64,000 nucleotides of DNA from Microbacterium testaceum StLB037 (GTDB lineage: Bacteria > Actinomycetota > Actinomycetes > Actinomycetales > Microbacteriaceae), in NCBI RefSeq assembly GCF_000202635.1, contig NC_015125.1, forward strand, positions 1,736,001 through 1,800,000, in the 5' to 3' direction. The notes under the pieces are model-generated. The model saw only the letters and a program-made list of their open reading frames with translations. It did no database searches and was not told where the DNA came from. Positions 28,888 to 37,838 of this stretch are shown here, piece after piece (positions within the stretch are counted from its first letter, which is position 1; every line of letters begins with the position of its first letter). The position numbers were made by a program, and so were the translations under genes.

Positions 28888-28958
28888 GTCGCGGCCGCCC
28901 GACCACAGCGCGTCGACCGGCGCACGGTCGCGGCCGCCCGGACTACAGCGCGTCGACC
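28888..28958. repeat. 39-bp direct duplication across the 3' end of purB
   Basis: GTCGCGGCCGCCCG followed by ACAGCGCGTCGACC occurs at 28888-28918 and again at 28927-28958. The second copy contains the purB stop codon (CTA on this strand); the first has CCA at that place, so only one copy ends the gene. It is a small tandem duplication of the gene end. Confidence 0.8.
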
Positions 28959-30322
28959 ACCCGCGACGCGAGCCCCGCGTACGCGGCGGGGGTCAGCGCG
29001 AGGAGGCGCTCCTTCGCGGCATCCCCGATGTCGAGGCCGCGCACGAACTCGGCGAGTTCGGGGGCGCCGACGCGGCGACCGCGCGTGAGGTCCTTGAGCA
29101 GCGCGTACGGGTCGGTGATCTGCGAACGCCCGGCCGCGATCTCGGCGCGCACCACGGTCTGGATGGCCTCGGCGAGCACCTCCCAGTTCACGTCGAGGTC
29201 GGCGAGCAGCACGTCTTCGGCGAGCGAGATCTCGGTGAGCCCGCGCTGCAGGTTGTCGAGAGCGAGCAGGGAGTGCCCGAACGCGACGCCGATGTTGCGC
29301 TGCGTCGTGGAATCGGTCAGGTCGCGCTGCAGGCGGCTCGTCACCAGGGTGGATGCCAGGGTGCTGAACAGTCCGCCGGCGATCTCGAGGTTCGCCTCGG
29401 CGTTCTCGAACCGGATCGGGTTGATCTTGTGCGGCATGGTCGACGACCCGGTGGCGCCCGCGACGGGGATCTGCGTGAAGTAGCCGAGCGAGATGTAGGT
29501 CCAGATGTCGGTCGCCAGATTGTGCAGGATGCCACCCGCGTGCCGCGCGCGGTCGTACAGCTCGACCTGCCAGTCGTGCGACTCGATCTGCGTCGTGACC
29601 GGGTTGAAGCCGAGGCCCAGCGACTCGATGAACTCCCGCGTCAGCGCGGGCCAGTCGACGTCGGGCTCGGCGGCGACGTGCGCCGACCAGGTGCCGGTGG
29701 CTCCCGAGAACTTCGCGAGGTACTCCCCGGCATGCAGCTGACGGATGACGCGCTCGAGGCGCCACGCGAAGACGCCGATCTCTTTGCCCATCGTCGTGGG
29801 CGTGGCGGGCTGGCCGTGGGTGCGCGACAGCATCGCGGCGTCGCGGTGCTCCACCGCGAGCTCGGCGAGCGCGGCGGTGACCGAGCGCAGCTTGGGCAGC
29901 CACACGCGCTCGACCGCGCGCTGCACGGTGAGGGCGTACGCGGTGGAGTTGATGTCCTCGCTCGTGCAGGCGAAGTGCGTCAGCTCGGCGAGGGCCGTCA
30001 GCCCGAGGGCGTCGAGGCGGTCGCGCACGAGGTACTCGACGGCTTTGACGTCGTGGCGGGTGACCGCCTCTTTCTCCTTGAGCCAGGCGATCTCGTCGGC
30101 GCCGAACTCTTCGTACAGCGCGCGGAGCTTCGCGCGGTCGCCGTCCGACACCGGCGAGGTGCCGAAGAGGGAGCGGTCGGTGAGGGCGAGGAGCCACTCG
30201 ACCTCGACCTCGACGCGGGCGCGGTTCAGGCCCGCCTCCGACAGGTAGTCGCCGATCTCGGACACGGTGGCGAAGTACCGACCGTCGAGCGGGCTGAGGG
30301 GCTGCGGAGGCAGAGAGGACAC
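28943..30322 (-). CDS. purB: Adenylosuccinate lyase
   Basis: A 459-residue fumarase-superfamily enzyme that removes fumarate from SAICAR and adenylosuccinate in purine synthesis. The signature GSSTMPHKINPIRFEN near 290 and the catalytic His region SRTHGQPATPTTMGKE near 165 are intact, and length fits the PurB form of about 456 residues found in proteobacteria and many actinobacteria (PLSPLDGRY at the start). It starts with GTG at 30322. It is 28 bases downstream of the phosphatase gene on the same strand. Confidence 0.95.
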   Translation of the reverse strand: MSSLPPQPLSPLDGRYFATVSEIGDYLSEAGLNRARVEVEVEWLLALTDRSLFGTSPVSDGDRAKLRALYEEFGADEIAWLKEKEAVTRHDVKAVEYLVRDRLDALGLTALAELTHFACTSEDINSTAYALTVQRAVERVWLPKLRSVTAALAELAVEHRDAAMLSRTHGQPATPTTMGKEIGVFAWRLERVIRQLHAGEYLAKFSGATGTWSAHVAAEPDVDWPALTREFIESLGLGFNPVTTQIESHDWQVELYDRARHAGGILHNLATDIWTYISLGYFTQIPVAGATGSSTMPHKINPIRFENAEANLEIAGGLFSTLASTLVTSRLQRDLTDSTTQRNIGVAFGHSLLALDNLQRGLTEISLAEDVLLADLDVNWEVLAEAIQTVVRAEIAAGRSQITDPYALLKDLTRGRRVGAPELAEFVRGLDIGDAAKERLLALTPAAYAGLASRVVDAL

Positions 30323-30349
30323 GGGTCTCCCGGGGATCGCGCGAAAGGG

Positions 30350-30856
30350 TCAGCCCGCGGAACGGATGGCGGGCTCGAGCTGCCGGAACAGAGCGCGGCT
30401 GGCGCGTTCGATCATACCGAGGACCTCGTCGAACATCGGGGGCCCCGCGTAGTACGGGTCGGGGACGTCGAGGGTCTCGGCATCCGGCACGAACGACTGC
30501 AGCAGCGCGATCTTGTCGGCCGCGTCGTCGTCGCGGGCCCAGCCGCGCAGGACCCGCTCGTGACTCCGGTCCAAGGCGACCACGAGGTCGTTGCGGTCGA
30601 AGTCGGCGTACTGGAACTGCCGCGCACGGTGGGCGGACCCGTCGTAGCCGAGGCGTTCGAGGGCTTCGAGCGTGCGGTGGTCGGCACGCTCGCCGACGTG
30701 CCAGTCGCCGGTGCCGGCCGACGACGACGCGACGCGCGACCCGAGGCCCGAGGCATCGGCGAGATGACGGAAGACCACATCGGCCATGGGGGAGCGGCAG
30801 ATGTTGCCGCTGCACACGAACACGACGCGGAAGGGCGCGTCGGCACTCGCGGTCAT
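30350..30856 (-). CDS. Low-molecular-weight protein tyrosine phosphatase
   Basis: A 168-residue cytoplasmic phosphatase. The P-loop VFVCSGNICRSPMAD (nucleophile Cys about residue 15, Arg six later) and the general-acid loop VPDPYYAGP (Asp about 130) are both present. These enzymes remove phosphate from tyrosine residues or act on small phospho-substrates. It lies just upstream of purB and is probably co-transcribed; no kinase partner is visible. Confidence 0.92.
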   Translation of the reverse strand: MTASADAPFRVVFVCSGNICRSPMADVVFRHLADASGLGSRVASSSAGTGDWHVGERADHRTLEALERLGYDGSAHRARQFQYADFDRNDLVVALDRSHERVLRGWARDDDAADKIALLQSFVPDAETLDVPDPYYAGPPMFDEVLGMIERASRALFRQLEPAIRSAG

Positions 30857-30908
30857 CCCTCCATCATGGCGGGGAAGCGCCGCGACCGCACGCGTCGATT
30901 CCGGCGGA

Positions 30909-30975
30909 GGAGGCTGAGCCTGTCGAAGTCTCCGCCTGGATGCGGCTTCCGGTCCCCTCGACGGGCTCAGGGGTC
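30909..30975. repeat. Dispersed hairpin repeat B, inverted pair
   Basis: Two 25-base units of the family with core GAGCCTGTCGAAG or its complement CTTCGACAGGCTC: one in minus orientation at 30909-30933 with arms GGAGGCT and AGTCTCC, one degenerate plus-orientation copy at 30951-30975 (CTCGACGGGCTCAGGGG). It sits between the phosphatase and the holin-like gene. Confidence 0.8.
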
Positions 30976-30997
30976 GGGGCGACGCGAAACCGACCCC

Positions 30998-31402
30998 TCA
31001 GCGGCGTGAACGCTCGTCTCGACGGGGACGCAGAATGCCGCCGAGCACGGCGTTGATGACACCGATCAGCAGAGCGGCCACGACCGTCAGCCAGAACTCC
31101 CCGGTGCGCAGGCCCCAGTTCCAGTTCGAGGTGATGACGGCGGTGAGCCACAGCAGGAACCCGTTGATCACGAGGGAGATGAGCCCGAGCGTCAGGATGT
31201 AGAGCGGGATCGCCACGATCTTGACGACCGTGCCGACGATCGTGTTGACCAGGGCGAAGATGAGGCCCACCAGCAGGAGCGTGAGCGCGACCTGCAGCCA
31301 CTCCCCGGGCGCGAATGGGATGAGCTGCACCTGCAGGGCGGGCAGCAGGGTGACGATCCAGATGGCGAAGGCGTTGACGGCGACGCGGACGACGAAGCGC
31401 AT
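30998..31402 (-). CDS. Phage holin family (Phage_holin_4_2) membrane protein
   Basis: A 134-residue protein with four hydrophobic segments and a basic tail (RPRRDERSRR). The pattern FALVNTIVGTVVKIVAIPLYILTLGLISLVINGFLLWL is that of the Phage_holin_4_2/DUF-type membrane proteins found as single-copy chromosomal genes in most actinobacteria; despite the name there is no phage context here. Cellular role unknown. Confidence 0.8.
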   Translation of the reverse strand: MRFVVRVAVNAFAIWIVTLLPALQVQLIPFAPGEWLQVALTLLLVGLIFALVNTIVGTVVKIVAIPLYILTLGLISLVINGFLLWLTAVITSNWNWGLRTGEFWLTVVAALLIGVINAVLGGILRPRRDERSRR

Positions 31403-31465
31403 GATCCCACCCTGGCACGGGGCGCCACCGTCCGGCAGGGGCTTGCGACGGATGCCACGGGGGGA

Positions 31466-31496
31466 CTGACGCGCGGCGGGCCCCCGCGGTTAGGCT
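31466..31496 (+). promoter_or_regulatory. Leaderless promoter of the aminotransferase gene
   Basis: A -10 hexamer TAGGCT at 31491-31496 ends 6 bases before the GTG at 31503, so the transcript should begin at or next to the start codon. CTGACG at 31466-31471 is a weak -35 candidate at 19 bases. No ribosome site precedes the GTG. Confidence 0.6.
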
Positions 31497-31502
31497 CGCG
31501 GG

Positions 31503-32573
31503 GTGAGTGAAGAGCCGGTTCTCCCCCGTATCCGCCCCGAGATCGCCGCGCTGCCGGCGTACCGCCAGGGGCGGCAGGCCAGCGCCGACGCGTTCAAGCT
31601 GTCGAGCAACGAGAACCCGTTCGACCCGCTCCCGGGCGTGCTCGAGGCGATCCAGGCGGCATCCGGCATCAATCGGTATCCGGATGCCACGGCCTCCCGC
31701 CTCCGCGAGCGTCTCGCCGCACGACACGGTGTCTCGCCCGACGACGTGCACGTCGGTGCCGGGAGCGTCTCGCTCCTCGCGCAGTTGCTCCTGGCGACGT
31801 CGGGGCCGGGCGACGAGGTCGTCTACGCCTGGCGCTCGTTCGAGGCGTACCCCTCGCTCGTCGCCGTCGCCGGCGCCACCAGCGTGCAGGTGCCCTTGAC
31901 CGAGGACTTCCGCCACGACCTCCCCGCGATGGCCGCGGCGATCACCGAGCGCACGCGCCTGGTCATCGTGTGCAGCCCCAACAACCCCACGGGGCCCACC
32001 GTCACGCACGACGACTTCGCCGCGTTCGTCGACGCCGTCCCGGCCGACGTGCTGATCGTGCTGGACGAGGCCTACGCCGAGTTCGTCACCGAACCCGCCT
32101 CGGTCGAGGGCGACCGTGTGCGCGCGATCATCGCCCGGCCGAACATCGTCATCCTCCGCACGTTCAGCAAGGCCTACGGCCTGGCCGGCCTGCGCGTGGG
32201 GTACGCGGTCGGGCACACGCGCGTGCTCGACGCGGCACGGAGCACCGCGATCCCGCTGTCGGTCACGGCCGCCGCGGAAGAGGCGGCGCTCGCGAGCCTC
32301 GCCGTCGAATCGGAGCTGCTGGAGCGCGTGCGCGTGATCGCCGAGCGCCGCGACCGTCTCGTCGCGCGCCTGCGCGAGGCGGGCTGGTCGGTCCCCGACG
32401 CCCAGGGGAACTTCGTCTGGCTGCCCGCCGGAGAGCGCACGCTCGAGGTCGCCGCGGCCTTCGAGGACGCCGGTCTCGTGGTGCGTCCGTTCGCCGGAGA
32501 CGGCGTCCGCATCTCGATCGGCGAGGAGGAGTCGCTCGACCGCATCGTCGAGGTCGCGGCCGCTCAGCGCTGA
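31503..32573 (+). CDS. hisC: Histidinol-phosphate aminotransferase family protein
   Basis: A 356-residue class I/II PLP aminotransferase of the HisC type. It has the [11 protein letters not shown] substrate loop near residue 34, [10 protein letters not shown] near 158, DEAYAEF near 188, the PLP Lys in [17 protein letters not shown] near 222, and the Arg region [14 protein letters not shown] at the end. The reaction is transfer of an amino group between L-histidinol phosphate and 2-oxoglutarate, though such paralogues can act on aromatic amino acids. No other his genes are near. Its neighbour is a branched-chain oxoacid dehydrogenase, so a role in amino-acid transamination for that pathway is possible. 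Confidence 0.85.
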   Translation: MSEEPVLPRIRPEIAALPAYRQGRQASADAFKLSSNENPFDPLPGVLEAIQAASGINRYPDATASRLRERLAARHGVSPDDVHVGAGSVSLLAQLLLATSGPGDEVVYAWRSFEAYPSLVAVAGATSVQVPLTEDFRHDLPAMAAAITERTRLVIVCSPNNPTGPTVTHDDFAAFVDAVPADVLIVLDEAYAEFVTEPASVEGDRVRAIIARPNIVILRTFSKAYGLAGLRVGYAVGHTRVLDAARSTAIPLSVTAAAEEAALASLAVESELLERVRVIAERRDRLVARLREAGWSVPDAQGNFVWLPAGERTLEVAAAFEDAGLVVRPFAGDGVRISIGEEESLDRIVEVAAAQR

Positions 32574-32587
32574 CGCGCTGCGGTGCC

Positions 32588-32730
32588 GGTGGCTTCGACA
32601 GGCTCAGCCACCTCGGCCCGCGCCCGCGCGAGGTCCCTGAGCCTGTCGGACGGCCCACGCCCGCGTGAGGTCCCTGAGCCTGTCGGACGGCCCACGCCCG
32701 CGTGAGGTCCCTGAGCCTGTCGAAGGGACC
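32588..32730. repeat. Array of hairpin repeat B with 37-bp tandem units
   Basis: A plus-orientation unit at 32588-32612 (arms GGTGGCT/AGCCACC) faces minus-orientation units. The latter form 37-base tandem copies starting at 32622, 32659 and 32696 (unit begins GCCCGCGTGAGGTCCCTGAG). The last ends in a complete unit with arms GGTCCCT/AGGGACC at 32706-32730. It fills the gap between the aminotransferase and the E1alpha gene. Confidence 0.85.
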
Positions 32731-32840
32731 GGGACCAAGGACCGGCTACGGCCGTCTTTGTCGATGATGCATGCCGAATCGCGGCATCCGTTGTGCACCT
32801 CATGCGGTCCCCGGCATAGGGCGAGCATTAGCGTGGGAAC

Positions 32841-33971
32841 ATGACCCCGCTCGACGATCCCGCTCTCGTGCGCGTTCTGGCAGCCGACGGCACGATGGCG
32901 CCCACGCCCGCGGCCGAGCGCTACCTGCCGCTCATCGACGCCCTGACCGACGCCGAACTCGAGACGTTCTACCGCGACATGGTGTCGATCCGCGCGTTCG
33001 ACGTGCAGGCCACCAACCTGCAGCGCCAGGGGCAGCTCGCCCTGTGGCCCCCGTCCTTCGGGCAGGAGGCCGCTCAGGTCGGCTCCGCCCGCGCGGCCCG
33101 CGCCCAGGACCACATCTTCCCCTCGTACCGCGAACACGTGGTCACCCGTATCCGCGGCGTCGACCCGCTCGACATCATCCGCCTCATGCGCGGACTCACC
33201 CACGGCGGGTGGGACCCGACCGACCCGAAGAACGGCAACACGCACATCTACACGCTCGTGCTCGGCGCGCAGACCCTGCACGCCACGGGCCTCGCGATGG
33301 GCCTGGTGTTCGACGGCAAGAGCGGCAGCGGCGACCCCGAGCGCGACGAGGCCGTCATCGTCTACTACGGCGACGGCGCCTCCAGTCAGGGCGACGTGCA
33401 CGAGGCGATGGTCTTCGCCGCGAGCTTCCAGACCCCCGAGGTGTTCTTCCTGCAGAACAACCAGTGGGCCATCTCCGTCCCCGTCGCCACGCAGTCACGG
33501 TCGCCGCTGTACAAGCGCGGTGAGGGATACGGCATCCCGAGCCTGCAGGTCGACGGCAACGACGTGCTCGCCAGCTATGCCGTGTCGAAGGTCGCTCTCG
33601 ACGAGGCGCGTGCCGGCGGCGGACCCCGCGCGATCGAGGCGATGACCTACCGCATGGGCGCGCACACGACCAGCGACGACCCCACCAAGTACCGCACCTC
33701 GGATGAAGAGAAGGCGTGGGCCGAGCGCGACCCGATCGCCCGCATGCGCGCCTACCTCGAGGGTCGCGGCGCCCCGCAGCAGTTCTTCGACGACGCGGAT
33801 GCCGAGGGTGCCGCGCTCGCCGACGACGTGCGCGTGCGCACGAACGAACTCGGCACCATCCCCCGCGTGCACATGTTCGAGAGCGTGTACTCCGAAGCGC
33901 ACGCGCTGATCCAGGAGGAGCAGCGCTGGCTCGACGACTACGAGGCCTCGATGGAAGGGGGCGCGCAGTGA
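32841..33971 (+). CDS. 2-oxoacid dehydrogenase E1 alpha subunit (branched-chain type)
   Basis: A 376-residue thiamine-diphosphate-dependent E1 alpha chain. The cofactor motif begins GDGASSQGDVHEAM near residue 174 and ends in LQNNQW about 30 residues later; FPSYREH and YRMGAHTTSDDP are typical of the branched-chain 2-oxoacid dehydrogenase group rather than of acetoin or pyruvate forms. It decarboxylates keto acids of leucine, isoleucine and valine together with the beta chain. TTAGCG just before the ATG may be the -10 of a leaderless transcript. It overlaps the beta gene by 4 bases (GTGA). Confidence 0.9.
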   Translation: MTPLDDPALVRVLAADGTMAPTPAAERYLPLIDALTDAELETFYRDMVSIRAFDVQATNLQRQGQLALWPPSFGQEAAQVGSARAARAQDHIFPSYREHVVTRIRGVDPLDIIRLMRGLTHGGWDPTDPKNGNTHIYTLVLGAQTLHATGLAMGLVFDGKSGSGDPERDEAVIVYYGDGASSQGDVHEAMVFAASFQTPEVFFLQNNQWAISVPVATQSRSPLYKRGEGYGIPSLQVDGNDVLASYAVSKVALDEARAGGGPRAIEAMTYRMGAHTTSDDPTKYRTSDEEKAWAERDPIARMRAYLEGRGAPQQFFDDADAEGAALADDVRVRTNELGTIPRVHMFESVYSEAHALIQEEQRWLDDYEASMEGGAQ

Positions 33972-34945
33972 CCGAGAACATGCCGATCAGTCGCGCGCTG
34001 AACGCGGGCCTGCGCCGCGCGCTCGAGACCGACGACCGCGTCCTGCTCATGGGCGAGGACATCGGCCCCCTGGGTGGCGTTTTCCGCGTGACCGAGGGGC
34101 TGCAGAAGGACTTCGGTCCGCGCCGCGTCATCGACTCTCCGCTCGCGGAGTCGGGAATCGTCGGCACCGCGATCGGCCTCGCGATGGGCGGCTTCAAGCC
34201 GGTTCTCGAGATCCAGTTCGACGGCTTCGTCTTCCCCGCGTTCGACCAGATCACCTCGCAGCTCGCGAAGATCACGAACCGGCACGAGGGCGGCGTGCGC
34301 ATGCCCGTCGTCATCCGCATCCCCTACGGCGGGCACATCGGCGCGGTCGAGCACCACCAGGAAAGCCCCGAGGCGTACTTCACGCACACCGCGGGCCTGC
34401 GGGTGGTCAGCCCCTCGAACGCGAACGACGCCTACTGGATGATGCAGCAGGCGATCGCCTCGCCCGACCCGGTCATCTTCCTCGAGCCGAAGGCGAAGTA
34501 CTGGCAGAAGGGCGAGGTCGACACCGACAAGCCTGCTCTGCCGCTGCACGCGAGCCGCATCGTCCGCCGCGGCACCGACGTGACCCTCGTCGGCCACGGC
34601 GCGATGGTCACGACGCTGCTGCAGGCCGCTGCCCTCGCCGAGAGCGAGGGCACGAGCTGCGAGGTCATCGACCTGCGGTCGCTCTCGCCCGTCGACTACG
34701 GTCCCCTCCTCGACTCCGTGCGCCGCACCGGCCGCATGGTCTACGCGCAGGAGGCTCCGGGCTTCACCTCGCTCGGCTCCGAGATCGCCGCGACCGTCAT
34801 GGAGAAGGCGTTCTTCGCCCTCGAGGCGCCCGTGCTCCGGGTCTCGGGCTTCGACGTGCCCTTCCCGCCCGCGAAGCTCGAGGGCACGTACCTGCCCGAC
34901 GCCGACCGCATCCTCGAGGCCGTCGACCGGTCTCTCGCCTACTGA
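33968..34945 (+). CDS. 2-oxoacid dehydrogenase E1 beta subunit
   Basis: A 325-residue transketolase-like beta chain, the normal length. Typical stretches are [60 protein letters not shown] and [13 protein letters not shown]. With the alpha chain it forms the E1 heterotetramer that decarboxylates branched-chain keto acids and reductively acylates the lipoyl group of E2. The GTG start at 33968 is coupled to the alpha stop by a 4-base overlap. Confidence 0.92.
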   Translation: MTENMPISRALNAGLRRALETDDRVLLMGEDIGPLGGVFRVTEGLQKDFGPRRVIDSPLAESGIVGTAIGLAMGGFKPVLEIQFDGFVFPAFDQITSQLAKITNRHEGGVRMPVVIRIPYGGHIGAVEHHQESPEAYFTHTAGLRVVSPSNANDAYWMMQQAIASPDPVIFLEPKAKYWQKGEVDTDKPALPLHASRIVRRGTDVTLVGHGAMVTTLLQAAALAESEGTSCEVIDLRSLSPVDYGPLLDSVRRTGRMVYAQEAPGFTSLGSEIAATVMEKAFFALEAPVLRVSGFDVPFPPAKLEGTYLPDADRILEAVDRSLAY

Positions 34946-35036
34946 CCCTCCCTCCGGCCGTCAGGCCCTCCCGCCGCCGGATCATTCCGTTGCGGCATCG
35001 CCGGTGGCAAGCTGGCTCCCGAGCAAAGGACACACC

Positions 35037-36371
35037 GTGACCGAGCAGACCTTCGTTCTCCCCGACGTCGGAGAAGGCCTCACCGAGGCCGAGATCGTGC
35101 AGTGGCGCGTCGCGCCCGGTGACACCGTCGCCGTCAACGACGTGATCGTCGAGATCGAGACGGCCAAGTCCCTCGTCGAGCTGCCCTCGCCGTACGCGGG
35201 CACGGTCGGCGAGCTCTTGGCATCCGAGGGCTCGACCGTCGAGGTCGGAGCGCCCATCATCACGATCGGAGGGGCGGATGCCGGCACCCCGGCGCCCGCG
35301 GAGCCCGTCACGGTTCCCGAGCCCAGCGACCCTGGTGGGGCCGTGCTCGTCGGCTACGGCACGGGCGGAGCGGTGTCGTCGCGCCGGCGCACCCTTCGAC
35401 AGGCTCAGGGACCGTCCGCCGAGCGCCCCGTGAAGGCCTCGGTCGGCGTGGTCGCGAAGCCCCCGATCCGCAAGCTCGCGCGCGACCTCGGCGTCGACCT
35501 CTCCGCCGTGACGCCCAGCGGTCCCGCCGGCGAGGTCACCCGCGACGACGTCGTGAAGCACGCCGAGCAGGCGAGCGTCTTCCGCAACATCGAGACGCCC
35601 GCGTGGGGAGAGGTGCGCGAGGAGACGATTCCGGTCGCCGCCCCGGCAGCCCCGGCCCCGGTCGCCGATGCGCGCGAGGAGTCGATCCCCGTTCGCGGCG
35701 TCCGCAAGGCCACGGCGAACGCGATGACCTCGAGCGCCTATTCGGCCCCGCACGTGTCGGTGTGGGTCGACGTCGACGCCTCGCGCACGATGGAACTCGT
35801 CAAGCGGCTGAAGGCCTCGCCCGACTTCGCCGACGTTAAGATCTCGCCCCTGCTGATCATGGCGCGCGCCGTGATCTGGGCCTTGCGCCGTACGCCGATG
35901 ATCAACGCCGCGTGGGTCGACACGGAGGACGGCGCGCAGATCTCGGTGCGTCACTACGTCAACCTCGGCATCGCCGCGGCGACGCCGCGGGGTCTTCTCG
36001 TGCCGAACATCAAGGACGCGCAGTCGATGAACACGCGCGAGCTCGCCAAGGCGCTCGAGAGCCTCACGCTCACCGCGCGCGAGGGCAAGACGAGCCCGGC
36101 CGATCAGATCGGCGGCACGTTCACGATCACGAACATCGGTGTCTTCGGAGTGGATGCCGGCACCCCGATCATCAACCCCGGCGAGGCCGGCATCATCGCC
36201 CTCGGCGCGATCCGCCAGAAGCCGTGGGTCGTCGACGGCGAGGTGCGCCCCCGCTGGGTGACCACGGTGTCGGGCTCGTTCGATCACCGCGTGGTCGACG
36301 GCGACGGGATCTCGCGGTTCATCGCCGACGTGGCATCCGTTCTGGAGGAGCCGGCTCTGCTGCTCGACTGA
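35037..36371 (+). CDS. 2-oxoacid dehydrogenase E2 (dihydrolipoyl acyltransferase)
   Basis: A 444-residue E2 chain. An N-terminal lipoyl domain (about 1-78) carries the lipoyl Lys in [12 protein letters not shown] linker holds a hairpin-repeat insertion ([14 protein letters not shown]). An E3-binding domain ([20 protein letters not shown]) lies near 140-175, and the catalytic acyltransferase domain fills 220-444, with [10 protein letters not shown] near its end. It transfers the branched acyl group to CoA. The GTG at 35037 is chosen because AAAGGA lies 7 bases upstream and lipoyl homology begins there. The gene is 91 bases after the beta gene. No E3 gene is in the window. Confidence 0.92.
   Translation: MTEQTFVLPDVGEGLTEAEIVQWRVAPGDTVAVNDVIVEIETAKSLVELPSPYAGTVGELLASEGSTVEVGAPIITIGGADAGTPAPAEPVTVPEPSDPGGAVLVGYGTGGAVSSRRRTLRQAQGPSAERPVKASVGVVAKPPIRKLARDLGVDLSAVTPSGPAGEVTRDDVVKHAEQASVFRNIETPAWGEVREETIPVAAPAAPAPVADAREESIPVRGVRKATANAMTSSAYSAPHVSVWVDVDASRTMELVKRLKASPDFADVKISPLLIMARAVIWALRRTPMINAAWVDTEDGAQISVRHYVNLGIAAATPRGLLVPNIKDAQSMNTRELAKALESLTLTAREGKTSPADQIGGTFTITNIGVFGVDAGTPIINPGEAGIIALGAIRQKPWVVDGEVRPRWVTTVSGSFDHRVVDGDGISRFIADVASVLEEPALLLD
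35392..35413 (+). repeat. Hairpin repeat B inside the E2 linker
   Basis: The core CTTCGACAGGCTCAGGGACC of the dispersed hairpin repeat lies in frame within the E2 coding region and is translated as TLRQAQGP. It sits between the lipoyl and E3-binding domains, a flexible linker that tolerates insertion. Confidence 0.85.
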
Positions 36372-36876
36372 GGTACGGAAGACTCTCGCGAGCACCGGCT
36401 GGCCGCAGCCAACGTCGGGGCCACACGAAGTGCATCGTGCTGAGGCAGAACACGCCCCATCCGGAGACGAGGAACTGCCAGCCGTCCACGCCCGGCGAAC
36501 CTGCCTCTGCGCCCGCCCGGGCGAGAACCACGCCGACGATCAGGACGATGAAACCTCCCACGGCGCCGATCAGCGTGTACTCGCCGTGCGACAGCCACCA
36601 CCGGCGAATCGGCGGGACGAGCCGGATCGGCAACCCGATCACCAGGGCGATCAGAGCCGACGGGATGGCGACGACGATCGGCAGGACGACCATCCCGATG
36701 AGCGTGAGCATCCCGTCGTATTCCGTCCACATCCCCCACAGCGACACTGCCGCCCCGGCGCCGACGACCGCGCCTCCGCCGAAGACGTTGATCAACGCCA
36801 GAGCGCCGGTACTCCGCCCCCAGGGCGGCGGAGTCCAGGTTCCGACGGGAACTTCTGCGGGGCGACCGGCATCCAT
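36319..36876 (-). CDS. Hypothetical membrane protein, four segments
   Basis: A 185-residue protein with a Pro-rich head ([13 protein letters not shown]) and four hydrophobic segments ([20 protein letters not shown] first). Family not recognised. The ATG at 36876 is preferred because AGGA lies 7 bases upstream; an ATG 17 codons earlier lacks such a site. Its last 53 bases overlap the 3' end of the E2 gene on the opposite strand. Confidence 0.6.
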   Translation of the reverse strand: MDAGRPAEVPVGTWTPPPWGRSTGALALINVFGGGAVVGAGAAVSLWGMWTEYDGMLTLIGMVVLPIVVAIPSALIALVIGLPIRLVPPIRRWWLSHGEYTLIGAVGGFIVLIVGVVLARAGAEAGSPGVDGWQFLVSGWGVFCLSTMHFVWPRRWLRPAGARESLPYLSRAAEPAPPERMPRRR

Positions 36877-37007
36877 ATCGCGATCCTGACAGCCCGGAGA
36901 CGACAGCGTTCGCCGATACTTCGACATCGCCTCATTCGTCTCGTCGCGTCATCGCTTCGGGGGCGCTGTCGACCGTGAACGCGCCGTGGCGGCGTCCGGC
37001 GCCGATA

Positions 37008-37026
37008 TAGTGAAGCGCATTCACTA
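37008..37026. promoter_or_regulatory. Inverted repeat operator before the SDR gene
   Basis: TAGTGAA and TTCACTA form perfect 7-base arms around GCGCA, 38 bases before the ATG at 37065. Size and spacing fit a TetR- or GntR-type site. No regulator gene is adjacent, so the binding protein is unknown. Confidence 0.65.
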
Positions 37027-37064
37027 GCGTTGCCCCTCCATCGCCCGTCCGGGAAAGAGCCCCC

Positions 37065-37835
37065 ATGTCCGACTCCACCGACATCGCCATCGTGACGGGC
37101 GCGGGAAGCGCCGACGGCATCGGCGCCGCGACCGCTCTCCTCCTGGGGCAGGCCGGCATGCGCGTGGTCGTCACCTCGACCACCGATCGCATCCAGGATC
37201 GGGTCGCCGACCTCCGCGCCGCGGGCATCGACGCCCGGGGCGTGGCCGCCGACCTCACGGACGAGCGGGGAGTGGATGCCGTGCTCCAGGCGGCGCGAGA
37301 AGCGTTCGGGGAGCCGACGGTCCTCGTCAACAACGCCGGCATGACCTCCGTCTCGCACGCGGATTCGCCCGCCGCCATCGACGACATCACCGTCGATCAG
37401 TGGCTGACCTCGCTGGACCGCAACCTCACCACCGCCTTGCGCATGACGCGCGCCGTCGTCCCCGCGATGCGGCGGGCCGGGTACGGACGCATCGTGAACA
37501 TGGCATCCATCTCCGGACCCGTCATGGCGTACACCGGTGACGTGGCGTACCACGCGGCGAAAGCGGGCATGCTCGGGCTCACGCGGGGTGCGGCGGTCGA
37601 CGTCGCGGCATCCGGGATCACCGTCAACGCGGTGGCGCCCGGGTGGATCGCGACGCCGTCGTCGAGCGAGCACGAGCTCGCGATGGGGCGCGCGACGCCC
37701 GTCGGACGCTCCGGCACGCCGCTCGAGGTCGCGGCCGCGGTCGCCTTCCTCGCGAGCCGGGGAGCGTCGTACGTCACGGGTCAGTTGATCGTCGTCGACG
37801 GGGCGAACTCGATCAACGAGGAGCGCGGGGCGTAG
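37065..37835 (+). CDS. SDR-family oxidoreductase (FabG-like)
   Basis: A 256-residue classical short-chain dehydrogenase. The cofactor motif TGAGSADGIG is near residue 11, VNNAGMTS near 92, catalytic Ser in MASISGP near 147 and Tyr-x3-Lys in AYHAAKAG near 160; the C-terminus YVTGQLIVVDGAN is standard. It would reduce a ketone or 3-oxoacyl group with NAD(P)H; the substrate is unknown. An inverted repeat operator lies upstream. It converges on the MFS gene with a 3-base gap. Confidence 0.9.
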   Translation: MSDSTDIAIVTGAGSADGIGAATALLLGQAGMRVVVTSTTDRIQDRVADLRAAGIDARGVAADLTDERGVDAVLQAAREAFGEPTVLVNNAGMTSVSHADSPAAIDDITVDQWLTSLDRNLTTALRMTRAVVPAMRRAGYGRIVNMASISGPVMAYTGDVAYHAAKAGMLGLTRGAAVDVAASGITVNAVAPGWIATPSSSEHELAMGRATPVGRSGTPLEVAAAVAFLASRGASYVTGQLIVVDGANSINEERGA

Positions 37836-37838
37836 AAC

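Noticed and set aside
30998..31402. Prophage remnant suggested by a holin-family protein
   Set aside because: This holin-named family is a common chromosomal membrane protein in actinobacteria, and no other phage gene lies nearby.
32622..32730. Short tandem repeats as a CRISPR array
   Set aside because: The 37-base units are contiguous without unique spacers and belong to the dispersed hairpin family; no cas genes are near.
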